Source of the DNA: CAYQTE01 sp964420285
GTDB taxonomy: Bacteria > Planctomycetota > Phycisphaerae > Tepidisphaerales > Tepidisphaeraceae
Length of the DNA: 46,991 nucleotides
Direction of reading: 5' to 3'
Assembly: GCA_964420285.1 (NCBI GenBank)
Contig: CAYQTE010000036.1
Span: forward strand, 1 to 46,991
Shown here: piece by piece, positions 18,328 through 26,395 of the stretch
How the letters are laid out: each line of letters begins with the position of its first letter
Numbering within the stretch: the stretch's first letter is position 1
Notes under the pieces: model-generated
Databases searched by the model: none
Told to the model about the DNA's origin: nothing
The model's input: only the letters and a program-made list of their open reading frames with translations
Made by a program: the position numbers and the translations under genes

Positions 18328-19980
18328 ATGCGCCCAGAATTCGCCCGGCTTGGTGAGCACCCCGATGTTTCCGTCCTGATTGTGGGCGGCGGCATCAATG
18401 GAATCGGCCTGCTGCGAGAATTGGCGCTGCAGGATATCGACGTTCTGCTGGTCGACAGGTCTGATTTCTGCGCCGGAACCAGTGCCGCCATGACACGTGT
18501 GATTCACGGCGGCCTGCGCTATCTGGAGAACGCGGAATTCCGTTTGGTGAAAGAGTCTCTCCGCGAGCGAAATCGCCTGCTGCGCAACGCGCCCCACTAC
18601 GTCAAGCCGCTGCCGACGACGATTCCGATCTTCAACTGGACGAGCGGCGTGATTCCGGCCGTCCGCAATCTAATGGGTTGGCCCGCCAAGCCGGGCAGTC
18701 GCGGCGCAGTGCTCATCAAGATGGGTCTGACGTGTTACGACTGGTTGGCCGGCCGGGAGTCACCGCTGCCGCGACACCAGTTTCGGTCCAGGCGTGCGGC
18801 TTTGGAGCTGCGGCCGGCTCTGAACCCCGACGTGATTTGTACCGCGACCTATTACGACGCGAGGATCACGTACCCGGAAAGGTTGTGCCTTGAATTGATC
18901 CAGGATGCCGAGGCCGTATTTCCTGAGGCGAAAGCGCTGAATTACGTCAGCCTGCAAAGCGCCGCCGGGGACGCGGTTGTGCTGCGCGACGAGGTATCTG
19001 GTGAGATTTGTCAGGTGCGGCCGAAGGTGGTGGTCAATGCCACGGGCGCATGGATCGATTTCACCAACCGGGCTCTGGGGCGGGAGTCTCGCTTCATCGG
19101 CGGGACCAAGGGTTCACACCTTGTGCTTGACCATCCCGAGCTCGTGAAAGCGACCGGCGACGAGATGATCTACTTCGTCAACCGGGACGGAAGAATCTGC
19201 ATCTTCTATTCGGTGTACGGCCGGATCATCGCCGGGGCCACCGACATCGCGACCGACAATCCGGAGGCGGTCTGCGACGAGGCTGAGGTGGACTACATCC
19301 TGGAAGCGATGCGGCTGGCGTTCCCGTCCATTCGGGTGGACCGGTCGCACGTCGTCTTCCGGATCTGCGGCGTGCGGCCGTTGCCGCGAAGCGATGCCCT
19401 GACGCCAGGCCAGATCAGCCGTGACCACAGCTTTCCGGTCCTCGCTCCGGGCAATGGGATCGACCTGCCGATCTACTCGCTGGTCGGGGGGAAGTGGACG
19501 ACGTTCCGCGCACTGGCCGAGCAGGTGACGGATGCGATTCTGCCGGTCCTGGGGCGGAAGCGAATCCGCGGTTCTGCGGAGGTTCCGATCGGCGGCGGCA
19601 AGGGCTATCCCAGGATGCCGGAGCAAACGGGACTGCCCCCGCAGAGGCTGGAAACCCTCGTGGAACGCTATGGAACCGGGGCGGACAAGGTGGCCGCATA
19701 CCTGCAAGCGGGACCGGACGCAGCGCTTACGTATCATGACGGCTACACCCGCCGGGAGATCGAATTCGTGGTACGAAACGAGTGCGTTGTCCATCTCGAT
19801 GACCTGATCCTCAGGCGTACGCTCATGGCGCTGCTGGGGCAGGTAAGCCGCCCCCTGCTGAAGGAACTGGCGATGATCATCTCGCCGGTGCTCCAATGGA
19901 CGCCGCAATCGGCTGACGCCGAGGTGGAAAGAACCGCCGAAATTCTGGCGCGGGTTCACGGCGTGACGCTGGCGAGGTGA
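18328..19980 (+). CDS. FAD-dependent glycerol-3-phosphate dehydrogenase family (GlpD/EryB-like)
   Basis: Membrane-associated flavoenzyme oxidising a polyol phosphate and passing electrons to quinone. The dinucleotide fold VLIVGGGINGIG (about 16-27) opens the protein, then HGGLRYLEN and LLRNAPHYVKPLPT, which are GlpD family landmarks; GGKWTTFR closes the FAD domain and a C-terminal DAO_C-like domain follows. The start at 18328 gives 550 residues; the ATG at 18247 would extend through the promoter region. The opposite-strand genes encode an FGGY kinase and a sugar/polyol transporter, so the substrate may be the kinase product rather than glycerol-3-phosphate. The 3' end overlaps the kinase gene by 25 bp. 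Confidence 0.85.
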   Translation: MRPEFARLGEHPDVSVLIVGGGINGIGLLRELALQDIDVLLVDRSDFCAGTSAAMTRVIHGGLRYLENAEFRLVKESLRERNRLLRNAPHYVKPLPTTIPIFNWTSGVIPAVRNLMGWPAKPGSRGAVLIKMGLTCYDWLAGRESPLPRHQFRSRRAALELRPALNPDVICTATYYDARITYPERLCLELIQDAEAVFPEAKALNYVSLQSAAGDAVVLRDEVSGEICQVRPKVVVNATGAWIDFTNRALGRESRFIGGTKGSHLVLDHPELVKATGDEMIYFVNRDGRICIFYSVYGRIIAGATDIATDNPEAVCDEAEVDYILEAMRLAFPSIRVDRSHVVFRICGVRPLPRSDALTPGQISRDHSFPVLAPGNGIDLPIYSLVGGKWTTFRALAEQVTDAILPVLGRKRIRGSAEVPIGGGKGYPRMPEQTGLPPQRLETLVERYGTGADKVAAYLQAGPDAALTYHDGYTRREIEFVVRNECVVHLDDLILRRTLMALLGQVSRPLLKELAMIISPVLQWTPQSADAEVERTAEILARVHGVTLAR

Positions 19981-21482
19981 TCGAAGTCGCCCTTGAGGTG
20001 CTCGTAGACATCCCGAAACACCTGGTAGAGACGCGTGTACGTCTCGTGATTCGCCGGGTTCGGCTCGAAGCGTCTGTCGAGTTGGACAATCTCCGCCAGC
20101 GACTTGCGCACATCGGGGAAGATTCCAGCGCCCATTCCGGCCAGCACTGCGGCGCCGAACGGGGAGCCGACCGATGTACGGGGCAGCAACAGCGGAAGCC
20201 CCAGCACATCCGCCTTGATCTGATTCCAAAGGTCGCTGCGGCTGCACCCGCCGACGCTGCGCACTTCGCGAACTTCGGCACCCGCCCGCATCGCCACCTC
20301 GACATTGTGGCGAAGAGCAAAGGCGGCGCCTTCCAGAATCGCTCGCACCATCGCCGCTTTGGGCGTGGCCAGCGAGAGACCGAAGAACACCCCGCGGGCA
20401 TTGGTGTGCCAAAGCGGCGAACGCTCCCCCATCATGTACGGCAGGAAGATGACACCCCCGCTGCCCGGCGCGATCTCGGCGGCCCGCCGCGTGAGCAGAT
20501 CAAAAGCGTCGGTCTTGCCGTCGGACGCGGCCTGAACCTCGCGCTGGGCGAACTGATCCCGGAACCAGCGCAGGCAGCCCCCCGAGGCGACCATGGCGCC
20601 CAGCAGCAGATGGATTCCCGGCAGGGCGTGCGGCATGGCAATCAGCGCCGGCTCGGTCAGACCCCGGTCGTTGGGGATGATGACGACCGTGGATGTCCCC
20701 GTCATCTCGGCGGCGATGCCGGGCTCAACCACGCCAACCTCCAAGGCCGCCGAGGCACTGTCCACCGTGCCGGCCATCACCGGAGTGCCTTCCTTAACCC
20801 CGGTCGCCTCCGCGGCCTCCGAGGTGACTTCGCCCTGAGGGCAATGTCCCGCTATGACCTCGGGGAATTGCGACGGCACGACTCCGCAGGCGGCGCACAG
20901 TGCATCGGACCATTCTCCCGTACGGTAGTCGCGCATCTGCAGGAGTACGGCGTGTGCTGGATCGAGTGTGAGCCGCCCCGTGAGGCGGTAGTTGATGTAT
21001 CCGTTCACCTGCACAAATTGCCAAGTCTGCCTCAAGACCTCGGGCTCGTGATCTCGCAGCCAGAGGAGTCTCGCGGCGACGTAGAAGGCATCCGGCCGGT
21101 TGCCGGTGACACGGTAGATCTGCTCGGCGCCCATCAGTTCCGTCAGCCGGACAATCTCGGCTTCCGCGCGACGGTCCATCCAGATCATCGCCGGTCGCAA
21201 AGGCCGGCCGGAACGATCCAGTGCTAACAACGTGGGGGCCTGACAACTTACGGCCAGACCAAGAACGCGCGGGGCTCCGTTGGGAACCTTGGCCAGCGCC
21301 TCTCTGATGGCGATGCAAGTCCCTCGCCACCAATCGTCGGGATCCTGTTCCACCCAGGCGGGGCGGATGTGGTGCAGTGGATACTCCGCCTGGCCAATCG
21401 CGTGGAGTTTTCCGCGCTGGTCCACAAGCGCGGCCTTGACGGAACTGGTTCCGACATCGATGCCAAGGAGCAGTGGTTCCAT
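19956..21482 (-). CDS. FGGY-family carbohydrate kinase (xylulokinase-like)
   Basis: ATP-dependent kinase for a ketose or polyol. The N-terminal phosphate loop is GIDVGTSSVKAALVD, the substrate region includes MIWMDRRAEAE, and the C-terminal FGGY_2 domain has GERSPLWHTNARGVFFGLS and GGCSRSDLWNQIKADVLG. The 508 residues match xylulokinase-type enzymes. It follows the transporter gene at 34 bp, so the two form one operon. Xylulose, erythritol or another polyol are possible substrates; the family alone does not decide. Its 3' end overlaps the convergent GlpD-like gene. Confidence 0.88.
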   Translation of the reverse strand: MEPLLLGIDVGTSSVKAALVDQRGKLHAIGQAEYPLHHIRPAWVEQDPDDWWRGTCIAIREALAKVPNGAPRVLGLAVSCQAPTLLALDRSGRPLRPAMIWMDRRAEAEIVRLTELMGAEQIYRVTGNRPDAFYVAARLLWLRDHEPEVLRQTWQFVQVNGYINYRLTGRLTLDPAHAVLLQMRDYRTGEWSDALCAACGVVPSQFPEVIAGHCPQGEVTSEAAEATGVKEGTPVMAGTVDSASAALEVGVVEPGIAAEMTGTSTVVIIPNDRGLTEPALIAMPHALPGIHLLLGAMVASGGCLRWFRDQFAQREVQAASDGKTDAFDLLTRRAAEIAPGSGGVIFLPYMMGERSPLWHTNARGVFFGLSLATPKAAMVRAILEGAAFALRHNVEVAMRAGAEVREVRSVGGCSRSDLWNQIKADVLGLPLLLPRTSVGSPFGAAVLAGMGAGIFPDVRKSLAEIVQLDRRFEPNPANHETYTRLYQVFRDVYEHLKGDFDHLASVTP

Positions 21483-21515
21483 GTGTCGTCTCCGACGAAG
21501 CGTCAGATGGGCTGC

Positions 21516-22544
21516 CTAATGGGACGCTGTTGCAACGACGATCAGGCCTGCCAGATAGAGCAGGAACATGAGGACGAGGAGCCGATACACGCGCCCGCCG
21601 CCTCCGGCGAACTCTTTCCAAACCAGAACGCCCCACAGGGCCCCGACCATGCACGAGCCTTGCCCGATGGCGTAACTGATCGCCGGACCCACCTGCAACG
21701 CCTTGGGTGCGCTGGCGGCCACCCAATTCGACAGGGAGCCGATGATCCACATTACGCCGCCGATGATCCCGAGAAAATGGAACAGCGCATTGCCCTGGAG
21801 ATAATCTCCGAACCTCAGCCGCGGGCCATCGATCGGGAATTTCAGGAAGTAGAGATTATAGAAGAACACCGAGACCAGCACGCCCAGACCGAAAGCAAAC
21901 GCTCCCGCGTAGGGGCCGAGTCCTTTGTCGCCTGTCATGCCGATTACGACCAGCGGGTAGAACATTCCCATCAGGATGCCGCCGATGATGGCGAGCCTGA
22001 TTCCCTTCCACGTGGCGGCTTTCCTGGCGGCCGCATCCGCTTTGTCTCCGGCCGTGCTCTTGCTGGCCGCCAGCGCCCGGTACGCGATAGCGTCCACGAT
22101 GATGGCGCCCATCACCAGGGCCACGCCGGCAAACAGCAGCATGGGATTGCCCTGGGGGTTAACGCAGTAGTTCCATATGACCCCCACGATCAGGGCCAAT
22201 CCCACGCCGATGGGGAATCCCACTCCCATGCCCGCCACCGCAATGGCGCCCACCACCAGGATGTTCGAGAGATTGAAGATGACCCCGCCGGCGAACGCGG
22301 AGAGAATGTTGATGTATCCGGCGTGCGACAGATCGGCTGTGAAGCGGAGTCCGTCCGATCCCCATGTGCCGAAGGTGAATCCGGCCAGGACCGCGCCCAG
22401 CGCGACTCCGATCGAGTAGTCATAGTAAAGGAGTTCGAACCGCCAGCCCCTGGTGAACTTGAGCACATTGGTCCATGATCCCCAGCAGATCATGGTCAAG
22501 ATCGTGAGCATTAAGACAAGCCCGTAGGCATGCGGCAGTGTCAT
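21516..22544 (-). CDS. GRP/RhaT-type sugar or polyol transporter
   Basis: A 342-residue integral membrane protein with about ten predicted helices, in the drug/metabolite transporter superfamily. ICWGSWTNVLKFTRGWRFEL at the N-terminus and GGVIFNLSNILVV after the third helix are typical of glucose/ribose porter (GRP) and RhaT-like proteins. The ATG at 22544 has AGGA 7 nt upstream and removes a 37-residue extension that does not look like protein. The adjacent FGGY kinase suggests the imported solute is phosphorylated at once. Confidence 0.8.
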   Translation of the reverse strand: MTLPHAYGLVLMLTILTMICWGSWTNVLKFTRGWRFELLYYDYSIGVALGAVLAGFTFGTWGSDGLRFTADLSHAGYINILSAFAGGVIFNLSNILVVGAIAVAGMGVGFPIGVGLALIVGVIWNYCVNPQGNPMLLFAGVALVMGAIIVDAIAYRALAASKSTAGDKADAAARKAATWKGIRLAIIGGILMGMFYPLVVIGMTGDKGLGPYAGAFAFGLGVLVSVFFYNLYFLKFPIDGPRLRFGDYLQGNALFHFLGIIGGVMWIIGSLSNWVAASAPKALQVGPAISYAIGQGSCMVGALWGVLVWKEFAGGGGRVYRLLVLMFLLYLAGLIVVATASH

Positions 22545-22943
22545 AAGATGTCCTTTCGCCAAAACTCGATGAATTGTCACGCTGTCGGATCGAGGTGTTC
22601 TCCTCGGCGTAGCATGAATGTCGCCCGGGCCCCTGGCTTTGTGGGACCATCGCAACAGTCCAATCGCCGCCAGTCACGCCGCAACGCCGAGAACTAATAG
22701 CGCCAACACAGACGTGGAAGTGATGCAGTCCATGCCCTCACTTCGTCCCCATTCGCACATGCTTATTTGCGCTTCCCGTATAGCCTAAGCAGAATCCGCG
22801 GGCGCGTCAAAGATTTGTGCCGCACCAGCCAGGATGCGGCAGGGTTCTTTTGCCCGTAAGCTCGATGTTGCCGAGTCGCCGTAAGGACTTACAATCGGGG
22901 CGGCGATGTTCACACGCTCGGGCGATGCCAGCAGGAGCCAGAT
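22545..22943. other. 399-bp divergent intergenic region
   Basis: No gene found. It holds the promoter regions of the transporter-kinase operon (minus) and comB (plus). A plausible promoter for comB is at 22868-22895. I see no riboswitch or operator palindrome that I can name. Confidence 0.5.
22868..22895 (+). promoter_or_regulatory. Putative sigma70-type promoter of the ComB-like gene
   Basis: TTGCCG (22868-22873), a 16-bp spacer and TACAAT (22890-22895) are followed 48 bp later by the ATG. AGGAG lies 6 nt before the start codon. Confidence 0.4.
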
Positions 22944-23690
22944 ATGACCGTGGATGTAGTGATGTTGCCGGCGCTGATTGGTGCGGGCGAATTGGCCGGA
23001 CGCGAGGTCGTGGTCTTCGATGTGCTGCGAGCGACCACATCGATGACGGCCGCGCTGGCGGCCGGTGCGGCGGGGGTGTGGTTGTTTTCGTCGGTTGAGT
23101 CCGCGAAACTGGCGAGGGACAAGGAGGCGGATCGGCCGCTGTTGGCGGGCGAAATCAGGGCGGTCCGGCCGGAGGGGTTTGATCTGGGGAACAGCCCCGG
23201 CGAATTCGTCGCTGATCGCGTTTCCGGCCGGCGTGTGTTTATGGCCACGACCAATGGGACCAAAGCGATCTTGGCGTGCGCTGCCGCCGGCGCGGAGCAT
23301 GTGTGGGTCGGGGCACTGGTGAACGCGGCGGCAGTGGCGGGGCGGTTGGCGAAGACGGGTCGGCCGGTGACGCTCGTGTGTTCCGGGACAGTGGGGCGGG
23401 TGTCGCTGGAGGATGTGCTGGGCGCCGGTGCGGTGATGGAGCGGCTGGGCGAAATTGGTTCTGTCGAGCCGGGGAATGACAGTGCGGTGATCGCCGCTGA
23501 ACTTTACGGTGCGATGCGCGGCGACCTGTCGGGTGCGTTGCGGCGCGGGCAGGGCGGGAAGAACATTCACGCGGTCCATCTCGACCCGGACATTGAGTTT
23601 GCGGCGAGGCTGGATTCGATTGACGTGGTGGGATTGGCGCGCGGTGAGCCGTGGGTGGTGCGGCGGAAGGATGACAAAGTGACAAGATGA
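22944..23690 (+). CDS. comB: 2-phosphosulfolactate phosphatase family (ComB)
   Basis: Mg2+-dependent phosphatase that in methanogens removes phosphate from 2-phosphosulfolactate on the way to coenzyme M. Diagnostic motifs: VFDVLRATTSMTAALAAG (about 24-41), ATTNGTKA, and CSGTVGRVSLEDVLGAGA. The length of 248 is normal for the family. No ComA or ComC gene is nearby, so the role in this organism is open; sulfolactate production or a different substrate are both possible. The C-terminus (KDDKVTR) is encoded by an octamer repeat that begins at 23669, so the repeat has replaced or extended the original 3' end. AGGAG lies 6 nt before the ATG. Confidence 0.88.
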   Translation: MTVDVVMLPALIGAGELAGREVVVFDVLRATTSMTAALAAGAAGVWLFSSVESAKLARDKEADRPLLAGEIRAVRPEGFDLGNSPGEFVADRVSGRRVFMATTNGTKAILACAAAGAEHVWVGALVNAAAVAGRLAKTGRPVTLVCSGTVGRVSLEDVLGAGAVMERLGEIGSVEPGNDSAVIAAELYGAMRGDLSGALRRGQGGKNIHAVHLDPDIEFAARLDSIDVVGLARGEPWVVRRKDDKVTR

Positions 23691-23766
23691 CAAGGTGACT
23701 GGGTGACAAGTTGACAATCGCAGGTAGCGCTTGCCTTGTCACCCCATCACCCAGTCACTCAGTCAT
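23669..23766. repeat. Inverted pair of octamer tandem arrays
   Basis: Six 8-bp units of the RRNTGACA type run from 23669 to 23716, then an 18-bp spacer, then four inverted units (NNNRTCAC type) from 23735 to 23766. It matches the family at 692-731. The first array overlaps the last codons of comB. The whole would fold as a hairpin in RNA and might serve as a transcription end. Confidence 0.75.
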
Positions 23767-23832
23767 CTTCCGCAACGCCTGGGCCTATGATGGTGTACGC
23801 ACCGAGAGCGATGCTCTTCATGGGAGTTGGCG

Positions 23833-25086
23833 TTGACTTCACAAGATTCCAAGCGCGTTGTGATAACCGGCGTGGGAGTGGTCAGCCCCAACGGGATCGG
23901 GGCCGGGGAATTTGCGCGGGCGTGCGAGGCCGGGCGCAGCGGCGTGCGATTCATCGAGGGGGTCGATCTGGAGGGACTCAAGTCGTCGGTGGCGGCGCAG
24001 GTCGTGGGATTCGACGTGCTCAGCGTGATGGAATCGGCTGAATCACGGCGTGTGCCGCGCATGGTGCCGCTGGCGCTGGCGGCGGTGCGGGAGGCGATGG
24101 CCGAGGCACGGCTTGCGATCGCGGCGGATGATGTCGAAATGCAGCGGCGAGTCGGCGTGCTGCTGGGAACGGGCGGCGGCGGATTGGCATTTGTAGAGGA
24201 GCAGTACCGGCAATTCTTCCTGGAGGGAAAAGGCTCGCTCTATTCGATCACGGCCGGGACGCATGGGAATCTGTCCAGCGAGCTGTCGATCGCGCTGAGT
24301 CTTCGCGGGCCGTCGCATGTGGTCTCGACGGGATGCGCCAGTAGCACGGACGCGATCGGGTATGCAATGATGATGATCCGAACCGGCGTGGCCAGCGCCA
24401 TGGTGTGCGGCGGGGCGGATGCGCCGATCTCGAAGGGTATCTTGACGGCCTTCGAGAAGATGCGGGTGATATCGACCCGGCGGTGGGAGGAGGCGCGCCG
24501 GGCGTCGCGGCCGTTTGATGCGCAGCGGGATGGGTTTGTGCTGGGCGAGGGGGCGTGGATGTTCGTGCTGGAGGATGCGGAATTCGCCGAAAGGCGAGGA
24601 GCGACGGCGATTGCGGAAGTGGCGGGGTATGGCTCGACCTGCGATGCGTATCATCGGGTGCAGATCGCCCCGGACGTGGCCGAACCGGTGCGGGCGATCG
24701 AATTGGCCCTGGCGGATGCCGGGGTGGATAAGTCAAAAGTGAATTACGTCAGCGCCCACGGGACGGGGACGGAGTTGAACGACCGGCTGGAGACACTGGC
24801 GCTGAAGAAGTGTTTCGGGGCGCGGGCGGCGGAGCTGGCGGTCAGTTCGGTGAAGTCGATGATCGGCCATCCGCAGGGCGCCAGCGGTGCGGCCGGATTG
24901 GCGGCGACGGTGCTGCTGATGAAACAGGGGCGGATTCATCCGACGATCAACATCGACGAGCCTGATCCGGCGTGCGATCTGGATTACGTCAGGGAAGGCT
25001 CGCGGGCGATGAAGGTGGAGGTGGCGCTGTGCAACTGCATCGCGTTCGGGAGCAAGAACAGTGCATTGGTGGTGCGCGGGGTTTGA
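23833..25086 (+). CDS. FabF-like beta-ketoacyl-ACP synthase
   Basis: Condensing enzyme of the KAS I/II family, extending acyl-ACP with malonyl-ACP. The catalytic triad is complete: Cys168 in STGCASS, His309 in SAHGTGTELND and His346 in KSMIGHPQGASGA. Length 417 is standard. The start is a TTG at 23833 with GGGAG 6 nt upstream; the TTG at 23827 lies directly on that site and is less likely. It stands alone, without ACP, KR or malonyltransferase genes, so it may be a second FabF or part of a specialised lipid pathway. It ends 10 bp from the convergent rpiA. Confidence 0.9.
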   Translation: MTSQDSKRVVITGVGVVSPNGIGAGEFARACEAGRSGVRFIEGVDLEGLKSSVAAQVVGFDVLSVMESAESRRVPRMVPLALAAVREAMAEARLAIAADDVEMQRRVGVLLGTGGGGLAFVEEQYRQFFLEGKGSLYSITAGTHGNLSSELSIALSLRGPSHVVSTGCASSTDAIGYAMMMIRTGVASAMVCGGADAPISKGILTAFEKMRVISTRRWEEARRASRPFDAQRDGFVLGEGAWMFVLEDAEFAERRGATAIAEVAGYGSTCDAYHRVQIAPDVAEPVRAIELALADAGVDKSKVNYVSAHGTGTELNDRLETLALKKCFGARAAELAVSSVKSMIGHPQGASGAAGLAATVLLMKQGRIHPTINIDEPDPACDLDYVREGSRAMKVEVALCNCIAFGSKNSALVVRGV

Positions 25087-25096
25087 ATTCTGTGCC

Positions 25097-25780
25097 TTAA
25101 TTGCGAGTGAGTTTGGTGACGGCGTTCTCGTCGGCGACTATCGCCATGTGGGCCAGTTGGAGGAACAGGCCGGATTCGACGATGCCGGCGCGCGTGCTCA
25201 GGACGGCGCTGATGGCGGCGGGTTTTTCTATTCCCTTCTCGAAACGGCAATCGTAAATGAAATTGCCGTTGTCGGTTTGGAAGGGGGATTGATCGGCTTG
25301 CCGGCGGAGGGTGGGGGTGCAGCCGAGGGAACGCAGGAATTGGCTGGTCGATTCGTGGGCGAAGGGGATCACTTCGACAGGCAGCGGCGAGCGCGTGCCC
25401 AGTTGGGTGACGCGTTTGCTTGCGTCGGCGATGATGATCAACATGCGGGAGTTTTGGGCGAGGATTTTTTCGCGGAGCAATGCGCCGCCGAGACCTTTGA
25501 TAAGGTCCAGATGGGGCGCAATCTCGTCGGCGCCATCGACGGTGAGATCGATCGAGTCGGGCATTGTGAGCGGGATGAGGGGGATTCCCAGTTCGGCGGC
25601 GCGTGATTCGGAGCGATGTGAACTGGCCACGGCGCGGATGTCGCGCAGGCGTCCTTGTGCGATCGCCTGACCAACCGCAATGAGGAAGAAATCGGCCGTC
25701 GAGCCCGTGCCAAGGCCGAGCGTCATGCCCGAGCGGACGTAATCAAAGGCGGCCAGAGCGGCGCGCTGCTTGGGATCCAT
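25097..25780 (-). CDS. rpiA: Ribose-5-phosphate isomerase A
   Basis: Interconverts ribose 5-phosphate and ribulose 5-phosphate in the pentose phosphate pathway. RpiA motifs are all present: GLGTGSTADFF near the N-terminus, DLTVDGADEI with the catalytic Asp, and KGLGGALLREKI with the catalytic Lys/Glu region. The length of 227 matches the family. The ATG at 25780 removes 39 residues of non-protein-like sequence from the longer frame. A TATCCT box lies 7 nt upstream, suggesting a leaderless message. Pentose metabolism fits the neighbouring xylulokinase-like gene, but they are not in one operon. Confidence 0.93.
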   Translation of the reverse strand: MDPKQRAALAAFDYVRSGMTLGLGTGSTADFFLIAVGQAIAQGRLRDIRAVASSHRSESRAAELGIPLIPLTMPDSIDLTVDGADEIAPHLDLIKGLGGALLREKILAQNSRMLIIIADASKRVTQLGTRSPLPVEVIPFAHESTSQFLRSLGCTPTLRRQADQSPFQTDNGNFIYDCRFEKGIEKPAAISAVLSTRAGIVESGLFLQLAHMAIVADENAVTKLTRN

Positions 25781-25787
25781 GGGAGAC

Positions 25788-25793
25788 AGGATA
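25788..25793 (-). promoter_or_regulatory. Putative -10 box (TATCCT) for rpiA
   Basis: TATCCT on the minus strand ends 7 nt before the rpiA ATG, and no Shine-Dalgarno is present. Start of transcription would fall at or near the ATG. Confidence 0.3.
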
Positions 25794-25861
25794 GGGGCCG
25801 GAGGCGGGATGATCCAGAGCGGGCGTATATCCTGACAATGGTTCGGGCGGCGGGTGAGCGG

Positions 25862-25867
25862 TAGAAT
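25862..25867 (+). promoter_or_regulatory. Putative -10 box (TAGAAT-GCCCG) for the TA pair
   Basis: TAGAAT followed directly by GCCCG, 28 bp before the antitoxin ATG at 25896. Same arrangement as at 14376. Confidence 0.45.
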
Positions 25868-25895
25868 GCCCGTGGTTGAAAAGAGAGGTGAGGTC

Positions 25896-26102
25896 ATGAC
25901 CGTACAAACCGTGACGTTGGGGCGGGAGCGATTCGTGTTGCTGCGGGAGAAGGACTACCGCGACTTGAAGGCGCGGGCGCGCCCCGTCGGCAAAGGGCGG
26001 CGATCGACGGCGCAGGATCGGGGCGATATCGCGGAAGCCAGTCGCCGCGAGCACGAGCCGTCCGTACCGCTGAAAGCGGTGCGCAAGCGACTGGGGCTGT
26101 GA
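25896..26102 (+). CDS. Antitoxin of a RelE/ParE-type pair
   Basis: A 68-residue protein encoded just upstream of a RelE-fold toxin. The N-terminal half (TLGRERFVLLREKDYRDLK) is like the Phd/YefM-type antitoxin beta-strand and helix; the C-terminal half is basic and polar with KAVRKRLGL at the end, likely the toxin-binding or flexible tail. The start at 25896 is favoured by GAGGTGAGG just upstream over the start at 25854, which lies within the promoter. Expected to bind and neutralise the toxin and repress its own promoter. Confidence 0.75.
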   Translation: MTVQTVTLGRERFVLLREKDYRDLKARARPVGKGRRSTAQDRGDIAEASRREHEPSVPLKAVRKRLGL

Positions 26103-26104
26103 GC

Positions 26105-26368
26105 ATGAGCTACCACGTCAGCTTCAAGGCCAGCGCCGATAAGGCACTGGACAAGCTTCCCAAGACGGTGCAAGCCCGCATTATCGAAAAGGCGATAGCG
26201 CTCGGCGACGAGCCGCACCCGCCGGGAAGCACAAAACTGGCCGGCGGTAGCAGGCTGTGGCGCGTTCGCATCGGCGATTACCGCATGGTGTACCTTGTCG
26301 ACGATGAGCGGCAGACCGTGGATATCCGCATCATTGCCCACAGGCGGGATGTTTATCGGGGGCTTTGA
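26105..26368 (+). CDS. RelE/ParE-family toxin
   Basis: An 87-residue RelE-fold protein expected to act as a ribosome-dependent mRNA nuclease or gyrase poison. The order ADKALDKLPKTVQARI, LAGGSRLWRVRIGDYRMVY and HRRDVYRGL matches the family: the RIGDYRMVY strand is the most conserved feature, and the C-terminal HRRDVYR holds the basic catalytic residues. The ATG at 26105 is 2 nt after the antitoxin stop; a GTG at 26099 would overlap it. The tight spacing supports co-translation. A chromosomal TA pair, apparently intact. Confidence 0.9.
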   Translation: MSYHVSFKASADKALDKLPKTVQARIIEKAIALGDEPHPPGSTKLAGGSRLWRVRIGDYRMVYLVDDERQTVDIRIIAHRRDVYRGL

Positions 26369-26395
26369 GCGGATGAATGAACGGGAGAGCCCGAA

